Origin: Rhizobium bangladeshense
Lineage (GTDB): Bacteria > Pseudomonadota > Alphaproteobacteria > Rhizobiales > Rhizobiaceae
Reading direction: 5' to 3'
Assembly (NCBI RefSeq): GCF_017357245.1
Contig: NZ_CP071612.1
Location: 3,622,001-3,686,000 of the forward strand
DNA: 64,000 nucleotides
A program made the position numbers and the translations under genes. Positions within the stretch are counted from its first letter, which is position 1. Each line of letters begins with the position of its first letter. Below the pieces are notes generated by a model. That model saw nothing but the letters and a program-made list of their open reading frames with translations. It had not been told where the DNA came from and searched no databases. Positions 54,674-62,877 of this stretch are shown in pieces.

Positions 54674-55954
54674 ATGAAAAGAAATCTGCTGTCCGTCGCC
54701 GCGCTGCTCTTTGGCACGCTGTTCCTTTTCATGGGCAATGGCCTGCAGGGCATCCTGCTCCCGGTGCGCGGTAATATCGAAGGTTACGCCACGACGACGC
54801 TTGGCCTGCTTGGTACCTCATGGGCCGGAGGCTTCGTCATCGGCTGCCTGGTAGCGCCGAAACTGGTGCGCCGCGTCGGCCATGTGCGCGCCTTCTCCGG
54901 CTTCATCTCGATCATCGCCATCATCGCGCTGGTGAGCGGCATTATTATCGATCCGATCTGGTGGGTGGTCCTGCGCGCGGTTACCGGTTTCTCCACTGCC
55001 GGCACGTCGATGATCATCGAAAGCTGGCTGAACGAACGTGCCAGCAACGAGAGCCGCGGCGCGATCTTTTCGCTATATATCGGCATCACCCTGATCGGCG
55101 TCGTCGCCGGCCAAATGATGATCCCGCTCGAAGACGTGCGTACGCCGGTGCTCTTCATGATCTGCGGCATCTTCTATTGCATCGCCATGCTGCCGACGAC
55201 GCTGTCGACTGCGGCCTCACCGCAGCCGCTGAAGGCTGTTCGCCTCGACCTGCCTGCGCTCTATCGCAATTCGCCCGTTTCCTGCCTCGGAATCCTGCTC
55301 GTCGGCATTGCCAACGGCGCTTACGGCACGCTTGGGGCTGTCTTCGGCGCCGGTGCCGGCCTGTCCGACACCAGCATCGCCGTCATGATGAGCGCTACCA
55401 TCTTCGCCGGCGCCTTGATGCAACTGCCGGCCGGCCGGCTTTCTGATCGTATCGACCGTCGCTACGTGCTCGCCGCCTTGTCGGCTATTGCCGCCTTCGC
55501 CGGCTTGCTGATCTTTCTGCTTCACCCGACATCGCCCGCCTTGCTGATTGGGCTCGTTGTCCTTTACGGCGCAGTGGCCAATACGCTCTACCCGATCGCT
55601 GTCGCTCACGCGAACGACTTCGCGGCATCGGAAGATTTCGTCAAGGTTTCCGGTGGCCTGCTGCTCCTCTACGGCATCGGCACAGTCATCGGCCCGACGC
55701 TCGGCGGCCCAGTCATGTCGGCAATCACCCCGCATGCGCTTTTCCTGGTCACAGCCGTCGCCCATGTGCTGATCACCGTTTATGCCATCATCAGAAGCCG
55801 CATCCGCGCCGCCGTCCCGGCCAGCGACCGCGACGCCTATACGACGATTCCGACCGGAACGTCGCCGATGCTGACACCGCAGAGCATGTCTCTGGCTGAT
55901 CGCGGCACCGGCAAATCTCCCGAAAGCGGCGATCCTGCTGTAAAATTCGGATAA
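54674..55954 (+). CDS. MFS transporter (YcaD-like)
   Basis: A 426-residue transporter with 12 membrane helices. GNGLQGILLPVRGNIEGY and GLLGTSWAGGFVIGCLVAPKLVRRVGH carry the motif-A region of the YcaD type, and ESWLNERASNESRGAIFSLY matches the conserved loop of this subfamily. The C-terminal tail (about 385-426) is polar. Substrate unknown. Confidence 0.88.
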   Translation: MKRNLLSVAALLFGTLFLFMGNGLQGILLPVRGNIEGYATTTLGLLGTSWAGGFVIGCLVAPKLVRRVGHVRAFSGFISIIAIIALVSGIIIDPIWWVVLRAVTGFSTAGTSMIIESWLNERASNESRGAIFSLYIGITLIGVVAGQMMIPLEDVRTPVLFMICGIFYCIAMLPTTLSTAASPQPLKAVRLDLPALYRNSPVSCLGILLVGIANGAYGTLGAVFGAGAGLSDTSIAVMMSATIFAGALMQLPAGRLSDRIDRRYVLAALSAIAAFAGLLIFLLHPTSPALLIGLVVLYGAVANTLYPIAVAHANDFAASEDFVKVSGGLLLLYGIGTVIGPTLGGPVMSAITPHALFLVTAVAHVLITVYAIIRSRIRAAVPASDRDAYTTIPTGTSPMLTPQSMSLADRGTGKSPESGDPAVKFG

Positions 55955-56111
55955 GCGTCGAGCAAAATTTCACTGCGGTTTCATCCGTGGCGCGCGAGAA
56001 ACGCAAAAACTCCAGGCGAGGCTGGACTTGAGCCGGATCGGCCTAAATTCCGATTCCGTATCGCCTATTTCTTTCGGCATTGTGCTGACAGAAGCAAATG
56101 GAGGAGAACCG

Positions 56112-56303
56112 ATGAGCTTTATCGATGACGACCGGCCGCAGAAGACACCAGCACACGAGATCGGCGCCGATCTCTCCATGCTTTCGGTGGATGAGCTGAA
56201 AGCGCGGGTGGAATTGCTGAAAACGGAAATCGCCCGGCTCGAAGCCGAAGCCGCCCGCAAAGCCTCCGGACGGCAGGCGGCTGAAAGCCTCTTCCGCTCG
56301 TAA
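56112..56303 (+). CDS. DUF1192 family protein
   Basis: A 63-residue protein: MSFIDDDRPQKTPAHEIGAD, then LSMLSVDELKARVELLKTEI and ARLEAEAARKASGRQAAESL, a short coiled coil. DUF1192 is a small alphaproteobacterial family of unknown function. ATG 56112 has GGAGAA upstream; the longer open frame is not used. Confidence 0.8.
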   Translation: MSFIDDDRPQKTPAHEIGADLSMLSVDELKARVELLKTEIARLEAEAARKASGRQAAESLFRS

Positions 56304-56377
56304 TCCGCTAAAAGCCTCCAAATACAAGACGATAGGCAGAAGACTGAACTGGTCACAAGTCTTCATTCGGCACAATG

Positions 56378-56393
56378 TTAATAAATTATTAAG
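56378..56393 (+). promoter_or_regulatory. CtrA-type box in front of the candidate sRNA
   Basis: TTAA-TAAATTA-TTAA matches the TTAA-N7-TTAA core. Its second half sits at the -35 position of a TATACT (-10) at 56410-56415, the arrangement of CtrA-activated promoters. Confidence 0.5.
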
Positions 56394-56419
56394 CTTTATA
56401 AGGTATTACTATACTCATC

Positions 56420-56519
56420 CAGATTTTCTCTGGATCTCAGACAGTTTTCCATGCGGTGAATTGGTCTGATTTTTCTCCCTGTTTTACCTTGAGAGCCGCT
56501 TTTGCGGCTCTTCTTTTTG
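56420..56519 (+). ncRNA. Candidate small RNA, about 100 nt
   Basis: A TATACT -10 element at 56410-56415 is followed about 75 bp later by a textbook terminator (AGAGCCGC/GCGGCTCT arms at 56492-56511, then CTTTTT), with no open reading frame between. A CCAGA/TCTGG hairpin near 56417-56434 lies at the 5' end. The 390-bp gap between DUF1192 and DUF1465 is otherwise unexplained. The transcript is inferred. Confidence 0.5.
56492..56519 (+). terminator. Terminator of the candidate sRNA
   Basis: Eight-bp arms AGAGCCGC and GCGGCTCT with a TTTT loop and a T-rich tail ending in five T. It is 189 bp after DUF1192, too far to be an ordinary 3' end for that short gene, and 175 bp before the next gene. Confidence 0.8.
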
Positions 56520-56553
56520 CTACCGCTGGCACATTTCCATGAAACTGTGGAGA

Positions 56554-56568
56554 TTAACCTTTTCTTAA
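56554..56568. promoter_or_regulatory. CtrA-type box upstream of the probable rcdA
   Basis: TTAA-CCTTTTC-TTAA matches the core consensus, about 126-140 bp before the DUF1465 start. rcdA is CtrA-activated in Caulobacter, which fits. Confidence 0.5.
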
Positions 56569-56693
56569 GAAACGGCTTGCGCATTTGCGCTAATGATACC
56601 ATCTTAAAGCCATAAAGACCGGACGCGGAAACTTTTCCGTCAACACCGGCGTTACCTGACCATAAGTAGCTGCGTGCAACAGGGACTATTGCG

Positions 56694-57209
56694 ATGTCGG
56701 AAGTTGGATTGAACACGATCAGTTTTGCGGGCCGCGCGGCTGCATCCTCACAGTTCAAGGCACTTTATGCCGAAGGCATGTCGCTTGTCGAAGAGACCGC
56801 CGCCTATCTCGATGGCCAAGGCCGCGCAGCTTCCAAGGTTCTGCCGCGCATGGCGTCGGTCCTCTACGCCGCGGAATCGATGCGGCTGACCACTCGCCTT
56901 ATGCAGATGGCCTCGTGGCTGCTGCTGCAGCGCGCCGTCAACAACGGCGAAATGTCGCGCGACCAGGTTTTGGCCGAGAAGAACAAAGTCCGCCTTGACG
57001 GCTTCAACGTCGACCGCGCCGCGCCGGGCTGGGCTGATCTGCCGGAATCCTTCCGGGATCTCGTCGAGCGCTCCCTGCGGCTGCAGAACCGCGTCGCCCT
57101 GCTCGATCGCGAAATCTATCGACCGGCCGAAGCCGTGATCGTTCATGACAATCAAAACAGCGTCCAGGCGCAGCTTTCCCTGCTGCAGACGGCCTTCGGC
57201 AACAACTGA
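56694..57209 (+). CDS. rcdA: DUF1465 family protein, probable RcdA (CtrA degradation adaptor)
   Basis: A 171-residue helical protein: SFAGRAAASSQFKALYAEGM, LVEETAAYLDGQGRAASKVL, MRLTTRLMQMASWLLLQRAV and LRLQNRVALLDREIYRPAEA. Length and order of helices fit DUF1465, the family that to my knowledge contains Caulobacter RcdA, a helper of ClpXP proteolysis of CtrA. A CtrA-type site lies upstream. The RcdA identity rests on family recall and context, so I keep it as probable. Confidence 0.7.
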   Translation: MSEVGLNTISFAGRAAASSQFKALYAEGMSLVEETAAYLDGQGRAASKVLPRMASVLYAAESMRLTTRLMQMASWLLLQRAVNNGEMSRDQVLAEKNKVRLDGFNVDRAAPGWADLPESFRDLVERSLRLQNRVALLDREIYRPAEAVIVHDNQNSVQAQLSLLQTAFGNN

Positions 57210-57231
57210 GCGGATCTTAGAACTTCCATTG

Positions 57232-57262
57232 AACCGGCTGCGCAGTGTGCGGCCGGTTTTTT
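57232..57262 (+). terminator. Terminator of the DUF1465 gene
   Basis: AACCGGC and GCCGGTT arms around a 13-nt loop with six T. Confidence 0.8.
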
Positions 57263-57290
57263 GTTGCCACTGCACGCGCCCTGCAAACGC

Positions 57291-57313
57291 AAAAAGCCCG
57301 GCAGAACCGGGCT
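57291..57313 (-). terminator. Terminator of rpmE
   Basis: AGCCCGG and CCGGGCT arms with a 5-nt loop and TTTTT on the minus strand, 30 bp after rpmE. Confidence 0.8.
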
Positions 57314-57342
57314 CCTTGCGCAATCTTGTCAAGCAAAAGCGA

Positions 57343-57564
57343 TTAGAGGCCGAGGCCGCCGAAACGCTTGTTGAACTTGGAAACGCGGCCACCGCGGTCC
57401 ATAAGCTGCTGGTTGCCGCCCGTCCAGGCCGGATGCGACTTGGAATCGATTTCGAGGTTCATGACAGCGCCTTCCGAACCCCAGGTCGAGCGGGTTTCGT
57501 ATTCGGTGCCATCGGTCATGACTACCTTGATCATGTGATAGTCGGGATGGATGCCTGCCTTCAT
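57343..57564 (-). CDS. rpmE: 50S ribosomal protein L31
   Basis: A 73-residue ribosomal protein: [20 protein letters not shown] and [29 protein letters not shown]. It contains no cysteine, so it is the zinc-independent (C-minus) form. ATG 57564 is the family start; an upstream in-frame extension of 13 codons is not used. Confidence 0.95.
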   Translation of the reverse strand: MKAGIHPDYHMIKVVMTDGTEYETRSTWGSEGAVMNLEIDSKSHPAWTGGNQQLMDRGGRVSKFNKRFGGLGL

Positions 57565-57756
57565 AACAATCTTCCTGCGATACCGGAGTTCAATTTGCCG
57601 CATGCAGTTGCGGCCACCGAACCGATTGAATAAATGAAGCCGCAGTCGTGATGGCTACGGCTTCCCATTAGGATGCGGTGCCTATACATGAAGGACGTCG
57701 GGATAACAAGAGCCAACAGGCCGCATTAGCGGGTCCTGCAGGCGATCGGAGACGAT

Positions 57757-59559
57757 TTGGCAGAACAGGCACGGGCTGAGGAAAACAGAAGGCGGTCGCT
57801 GCGGCCGCTCGGCAGGCTGACGCCTTACGTGATGCGTTATCGCGGCCTAGTGGCCGGAGCGCTGATTTCACTGGCGCTTGCCGCAGTCACCTCGCTGGCG
57901 CTGCCGCTTGCCGTGCGCCGCATGATCGATCACGGCTTCACCCGGTCCGACGGGAGCTTCATCAACAGCTACTTCGCCATGCTGATGGTCATGGCCGTCG
58001 TCCTCGCGATCGCGAGCGCCTTGCGTTATTATTTCGTCATTACCATCGGCGAACGCATCGTCGCCGATCTTCGCCGCGACGTCTTTAACCATGTGACGCG
58101 GCTGTCGCCCTCCTTCTTCGACGTCAATCAGTCCGGCGAGATCGTCTCGCGTCTGACCGCCGATACCACGCAGATCAAGTCCGCCGTCGGCGCCACAGCC
58201 TCTGTGGCGCTCAGGAACCTTATTCTCTGTCTCGGCGCCATGGGCATGATGGTCGTCACCTCACCCAAACTCTCGAGCCTCGTTATCGGAGCGATCCCAC
58301 TGATCGTCTTCCCGCTCGTCGCCTTCGGCCGCTCGGTGCGAAGGCGTTCCCGCGCCGCTCAGGATACGCTTGCCGAAGCGTCCGCCTTCGCCAACGAGAC
58401 GATCGCCGCGACGCGTACGGTACAGGCCTTCAACGGCGAGGATGCCGCGGCGGCGCGATACGGCGGCGCCGTCGAATCCGCCTATGAAGCCGCGCGCGCG
58501 GCCATCCGCTCGCGCGCGCTGCTGACGGGCATCGCCATCACGCTGATCTTCGGCAGCGTCGTCGCCGTGCTCTGGGTCGGCGCTCACGGCGTGCTTGCCG
58601 GTACGCTGTCCGCCGGCACGCTCGGCCAGTTCCTGCTCTACGCTGTCATCTCCGCGGGGTCGCTCGGCGCGCTGTCGGAGGTTTGGGGCGAACTCTCGCA
58701 GGCCGCCGGCGCCGCCGATCGGCTGACCGAGCTTCTTGACGAGGCGTCACCGATCGTCGCCCCCGCCAGCCCCGAGGCTCTCCCGTCGCCCAGCCGTGGC
58801 CGCGTCGAGTTTTCCGGCGTGCATTTCGCCTATCCCTCGCACCCCGGCAAATCGGCCCTGCATGGCTTGAACTTTGCGGTTGCCCCAGGCGAAACCGTCG
58901 CCATCGTCGGCCCCTCAGGCGCCGGAAAGAGCACCGTCTTTTCGCTGCTGCTGCGCTTCTATGATCCGCAGCAGGGCAGCGTGACGATTGACGGTGTCGA
59001 CGCCCGGCTGGCGACACCTGACGAGTTGCGCCAGCGCATCGCCATCGTGCCGCAGGATGTCACCATCTTCGCCGCATCGATCCATGACAACATCGCCTTC
59101 GGTCGCCCCGACGCATCGCGTGAGGAAGTCCGCGCCGCAGCGCTTGCCGCCCAAGCCGACGAATTCATCGCCCGACTGGAGAACGGCTATGAGACTGAGG
59201 TGGGCGAACGCGGCGTCACCCTCTCCGGCGGCCAGCGACAACGCATCGCCATTGCCCGCGCCATTCTGAAGAACGCGCCGGTGCTGCTGCTCGACGAGGC
59301 GACCTCCGCGCTTGACGCCGAAAGCGAGACGCTCGTGCAGAAGGCGCTCGACGGCCTGGTGGATGGCCGCACGACACTCGTCATTGCCCATCGCCTGGCA
59401 ACCGTGCTGAAAGCTGACCGCATCCTCGTCATGGATGAGGGACGCGTCGTCGAGGAAGGCACGCATCAAAGTCTGATCCGCCACGGCGGCATCTATGCGC
59501 GCCTCGCCCGGCTGCAATTCGACGCCGCCAACCAGGATGTGCTTGCCGCCGTGAGATAG
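57757..59559 (+). CDS. ABC exporter, fused membrane and ATPase domains
   Basis: A 600-residue half-transporter expected to dimerise. Six membrane helices (about 25-310) are followed by an ATPase domain with Walker A GPSGAGKST, signature LSGGQRQRIAIARA and Walker B PVLLLDEATSALD. It begins at TTG with GGAG seven bases upstream; no ATG occurs until residue 26, inside the first helix region, so TTG is the probable start. Relatives are annotated as lipid or multidrug exporters; substrate unknown. Confidence 0.88.
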   Translation: MAEQARAEENRRRSLRPLGRLTPYVMRYRGLVAGALISLALAAVTSLALPLAVRRMIDHGFTRSDGSFINSYFAMLMVMAVVLAIASALRYYFVITIGERIVADLRRDVFNHVTRLSPSFFDVNQSGEIVSRLTADTTQIKSAVGATASVALRNLILCLGAMGMMVVTSPKLSSLVIGAIPLIVFPLVAFGRSVRRRSRAAQDTLAEASAFANETIAATRTVQAFNGEDAAAARYGGAVESAYEAARAAIRSRALLTGIAITLIFGSVVAVLWVGAHGVLAGTLSAGTLGQFLLYAVISAGSLGALSEVWGELSQAAGAADRLTELLDEASPIVAPASPEALPSPSRGRVEFSGVHFAYPSHPGKSALHGLNFAVAPGETVAIVGPSGAGKSTVFSLLLRFYDPQQGSVTIDGVDARLATPDELRQRIAIVPQDVTIFAASIHDNIAFGRPDASREEVRAAALAAQADEFIARLENGYETEVGERGVTLSGGQRQRIAIARAILKNAPVLLLDEATSALDAESETLVQKALDGLVDGRTTLVIAHRLATVLKADRILVMDEGRVVEEGTHQSLIRHGGIYARLARLQFDAANQDVLAAVR

Positions 59560-59698
59560 CCAGCAGGCGCTACTAGTCGCACCGCAACTAAAGTCTGATT
59601 CCGTTGCGCCTCGCCGCGGTTGCCTTTCCGGCCTCCCGCGCTACCCTCTTCATGCCCCTGGGTGGGATTCCTGTTGAAATCGTGGGAGGAGATTAGGA

Positions 59699-60691
59699 AT
59701 GGTGCTTTCCAACATGACACGACGCACGGGCCTCGCGCTCGCTCTAGGCCTGTCTGTAATGCTGGGGCTTGGCCAGTCTGCCGTTGCTGCGGATTTTCCC
59801 GAGCGCGCGATAACCATGGTCGTGCCCTTTGCCGCCGGCGGCTCGACCGATGTCGTCGCGCGTATCGTCGCGCAGAAAATGTCAGAGGATCTCGGCCAGC
59901 AGGTGATCGTCCAGAACGTCGCCGGCGCCGGCGGCAATCTCGGTGCCGGCAACGTCGCGCGCGCTGAGCCTGATGGCTACACCATTCTGATGGGCACGGT
60001 AGCGACCCACGCCCTCAACCCGCTGATCCTCAAATCGACCCCCTATGATCCGGAAAAGGATTTTGCGCCGGTTTCACTGCTCGTCGTCGTGCCGAACGTG
60101 CTGGTGGTCAATCCGGAATTGCCGGCAAAGACGGTGCAGGAGCTGATCGCGCTCTTGAAAGCCGAGCCGGATAAATACAGTTACGCCTCGTCGGGCAACG
60201 GCACGCCGCTGCATCTTTCCGGCGAACTTTTCAAGTCCATGGCTGGCGTCAGCATGCAGCACATCCCCTATAAGGGCGCGGGGCCGGCATTGAACGACGT
60301 CATCGGCAACCAGGTGCCGATCATGTTTGATAACCTGCCCTCATCGTCCAGCCATATCAAGGCGGGCACGCTGAGGGCGCTGGCGGTGACGACGGCCGAG
60401 CGCGCGCCCTCTTTCCCCGATGTGCCGACAGTCGCGGAGTCCGGCATTCCAGGCTACGAGACCTATACTTGGAACGCGCTCTTCGCTCCGGCAAAGACGC
60501 CGAGCGAGGTGGTGATGCGCCTCAACGCCTCGGCCAAAAAGGCGCTCGCCGACCCCGCAGTTGCCGAACGCATGAAGGAGTTCAGCGCCACCATCGTCGG
60601 CTCGCCACCCGAGGAACTTGCAGCCCATGTCAAGGCTGAGCTCGCCAAATGGGGGCCGGTCGTCAAGGGAGCAAACATCCAGATGGAGTGA
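59699..60691 (+). CDS. Tripartite tricarboxylate transporter substrate-binding protein (Bug family), orphan
   Basis: A 330-residue periplasmic binding protein with a signal peptide (TGLALALGLSVMLGLGQSAVA) and the family blocks PERAITMVVPFAAGGSTDVVAR, VQNVAGAGGNLGAG, YKGAGPALNDVIGNQVPIMFD and GIPGYETYTWNALFAP. No TctA or TctB membrane genes lie nearby, so it either serves a distant transporter or acts in sensing. Strong GGGAGGAG ribosome site. Confidence 0.9.
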   Translation: MVLSNMTRRTGLALALGLSVMLGLGQSAVAADFPERAITMVVPFAAGGSTDVVARIVAQKMSEDLGQQVIVQNVAGAGGNLGAGNVARAEPDGYTILMGTVATHALNPLILKSTPYDPEKDFAPVSLLVVVPNVLVVNPELPAKTVQELIALLKAEPDKYSYASSGNGTPLHLSGELFKSMAGVSMQHIPYKGAGPALNDVIGNQVPIMFDNLPSSSSHIKAGTLRALAVTTAERAPSFPDVPTVAESGIPGYETYTWNALFAPAKTPSEVVMRLNASAKKALADPAVAERMKEFSATIVGSPPEELAAHVKAELAKWGPVVKGANIQME

Positions 60692-60838
60692 TGCGGAGGC
60701 ATTTGTCGGGGTATCTCACGTGGACCCGCCCATTGGGTGCAAGGCAACTCAATTGTCATTAAGGCAGTGGAAAAGCTCGCCATTTTGATCTAGCTTCCGC
60801 AACGCTGATGGTGCAATTCAGCGTTTCGGGAGACATCC

Positions 60839-61027
60839 ATGTATAAATTCGAAGTCTACAAGGATAAATCAGGCGAATTCCGTTTCCGCTTCAAGGCATC
60901 GAACGGGGAAACCATGTTCAGTTCCGAGGGTTACAAGGCGAAGGCGTCCGCACTGAATGCCATCGAATCCATCAAGAAGAATACCTCCGGCGCCGAAATC
61001 GTCGACCAGACGAAGGCCGAAGCCTGA
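60839..61027 (+). CDS. DUF1508 (YegP-type) small protein
   Basis: A 62-residue protein with a single YegP repeat: MYKFEVYKDKSGEFRFRFKA, NGETMFSSEGYKAKASALNA and IESIKKNTSG. E. coli YegP has two such units; this one has one. Function unknown. Followed by its own terminator. Confidence 0.85.
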   Translation: MYKFEVYKDKSGEFRFRFKASNGETMFSSEGYKAKASALNAIESIKKNTSGAEIVDQTKAEA

Positions 61028-61039
61028 GCGGCACGGCAT

Positions 61040-61067
61040 GGGCGGCGTCAATGCCGCCCTGCTTTTT
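61040..61067 (+). terminator. Terminator of the DUF1508 gene
   Basis: GGGCGGC and GCCGCCC arms around GTCAAT, then five T. Confidence 0.8.
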
Positions 61068-61278
61068 CGCGCCCTTGCGCGGCGCTGGTGTTTTGAGACC
61101 GGCTCACCTGCTTGGATTGCAGGCGTTGTTTTCTTTCTCAACTATTTTTTCAAAACCATGTCGAAACGCCCGGCCGTCGCGCCTCATTGTCTCGGAACGG
61201 CTGAGCCGCTCTACCAGGCATTACGGTCTTCCGTCGGCCCGCCTGGAACAAAGCCAACAACGAGATCAGGAGTTTTCC

Positions 61279-61617
61279 ATGCAATTCGCTCTCATTATTC
61301 GCGAAGCCGCCGAGGATTTCGCTCGACGCGGCGATCCGGCTTATCGAGATGGCTGGGTGGCCTATAGCAAAGCGCTCGCCCAAGCGGGGATCATGACCGG
61401 CGGCGCCGGCCTGACAGCCCCCGAGACCGGCACGATCGTGCGCCGCAAAGGTGAGGACCACGATGTCCAGGGCGGTCCCTATCCGGAAGGCAAGGAACAG
61501 CTCGGCGGCTTCTATCTGATCGAGGTCCCCGACATCGACACCGCACTCGAATGGGCGACCCGTGTTCCAATCTCCGACAAGGGTTCGGTCGAGGTGCGCC
61601 CACGCCTGCAGATGTGA
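61279..61617 (+). CDS. YciI-like (DGPF) protein
   Basis: A 112-residue YCII-fold protein: MQFALIIREAAEDFARRGDP, AYRDGWVAYSKALAQAGIMT, GGPYPEGKEQLGGFYLIEV and PDIDTALEWATRVPISDKGS. YciI/DGPF genes sit beside ECF42-type sigma factors, and a frameshifted one starts 7 bp downstream. ATG 61279 has AGGAG upstream. Function unknown. Confidence 0.85.
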   Translation: MQFALIIREAAEDFARRGDPAYRDGWVAYSKALAQAGIMTGGAGLTAPETGTIVRRKGEDHDVQGGPYPEGKEQLGGFYLIEVPDIDTALEWATRVPISDKGSVEVRPRLQM

Positions 61618-61624
61618 GGCGGCA

Positions 61625-62877
61625 ATGCCGCCCGATGCCGGACGCGCCGCCGAACAGGTGGCGCGACACTCCTATGGCAAGCTGATCGCCTTTCTCGCCG
61701 CCCGCTCGCGCGATGTGCCGGCAGCAGAAGACGCATTGTCGGAAGCGCTGGCTTCGGCCCTGCGCGTCTGGCCGGAGCGCGGCATTCCTGCCAATCCCGA
61801 AGCCTGGCTGCTGGTTGCCGCCCGCCGCAACCTGATGCAGGCGGCCCGCCGCCGAACTGTCGAGGCCAATGCACAAACGACGATATCGATCGCCCTCGAC
61901 GAAGCGGAGGAACGGATGAACGAGGCCGGCAATTCCGTTTTTTCCGATGAACGGCTGAAGCTGCTCTTCGCCTGCACCCATCCCGCCATCGACAGTTCCG
62001 TGCATACGGCGCTGATGCTTCAGACGATTCTCGGCATCGAAGCAAGGACCATCGCACGCGCCTTCGTCGTTTCGGCGCGGAAGCGATGAGCCAGCGGCTG
62101 GTGCGGGCCAAGGTGAAGATCCGTGATGCGGGCATTCCGTTCACCATACCGCCTTGGCCCGCGCTGCCTGGGCGGCTTGCCGCCGTGCTTTCGGCGATCT
62201 ACGCCGCCTATGGCCTCGGATGGGACGGCCTCGATGGCGAGGAAGCACACCATTCACTTGCCGGCGAAGCGATCTGGCTCGGGCGGACGCTTCTGGCTGT
62301 GCTGCCGGATGAGCCGGAAGCGATCGGCCTTCTCTCGCTTATGCTTCACTGCGAAGCCCGCCGCAGTGCCCGTCGTGACGGCAACGGTCGATATGTGCCG
62401 CTGGACGAGCAGGATCCGGCCGGCTGGAATGCCATGATGATCGCGGAAGCCGACTCGCTACTGAGCAAGGCCGGCGCCCTAAACCGTTTCGGCCCCTACC
62501 AGTGCCAGGCGGCGATACAATCGGTGCATGCGGCGCGGCGCCTCTCGGGGACAACCAACTGGCAAGCGCTGACGACGCTTTACGCCGCGCTGCTGAGGAT
62601 GAAGCCGACGCTCGGCGCACGCGTCGCCCAAGCGGCGGTGATCGGCAGAGCTTCAAGCCCGGCCGAAGGCTTGGACCTGCTCGACAGGATCGATCCATGT
62701 GCCATCGCGGCCTATCAGCCCTATTGGGCCGTACTGGCCTTTCTTCTCGCAAGCGCCGGCGACGATGCCGCAGCGGCCGATGCCTACATGACCGCGATGG
62801 GCCTCAGCGACAGCCCTGCGGTGCGCGCCTTTCTCGCCGAGCGGCTGAAGCAGGCACGCCAGGCAAAGTCGAGCTGA
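61625..62877 (+). pseudogene. ECF-type sigma factor (ECF42-like), frameshifted into two frames
   Basis: Frame A (61625-62089, 154 aa) contains sigma region 2 (PAAEDALSEALASALRVWPE, PEAWLLVAARRNLMQAARRR) and the first part of region 4 (ALMLQTILGIEARTIARAFV). Frame B (62086-62877, 263 aa) resumes at MSQRLVRAKVKIRDAG and carries the long C-terminal extension typical of ECF42. The break falls inside the region-4 helix-turn-helix at about 62075, where a CGCG stretch suggests a 2-base gain or 1-base loss. The stop and restart overlap as ATGA. No intact sigma factor is produced unless frameshifting or a sequencing error is involved. Confidence 0.8.

Noticed and set aside
62086..62877. The second sigma-factor fragment as an independent gene
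   Set aside because: It begins in the middle of the region-4 helix-turn-helix and continues the upstream frame's homology, so it is a frameshift product rather than a separate gene.
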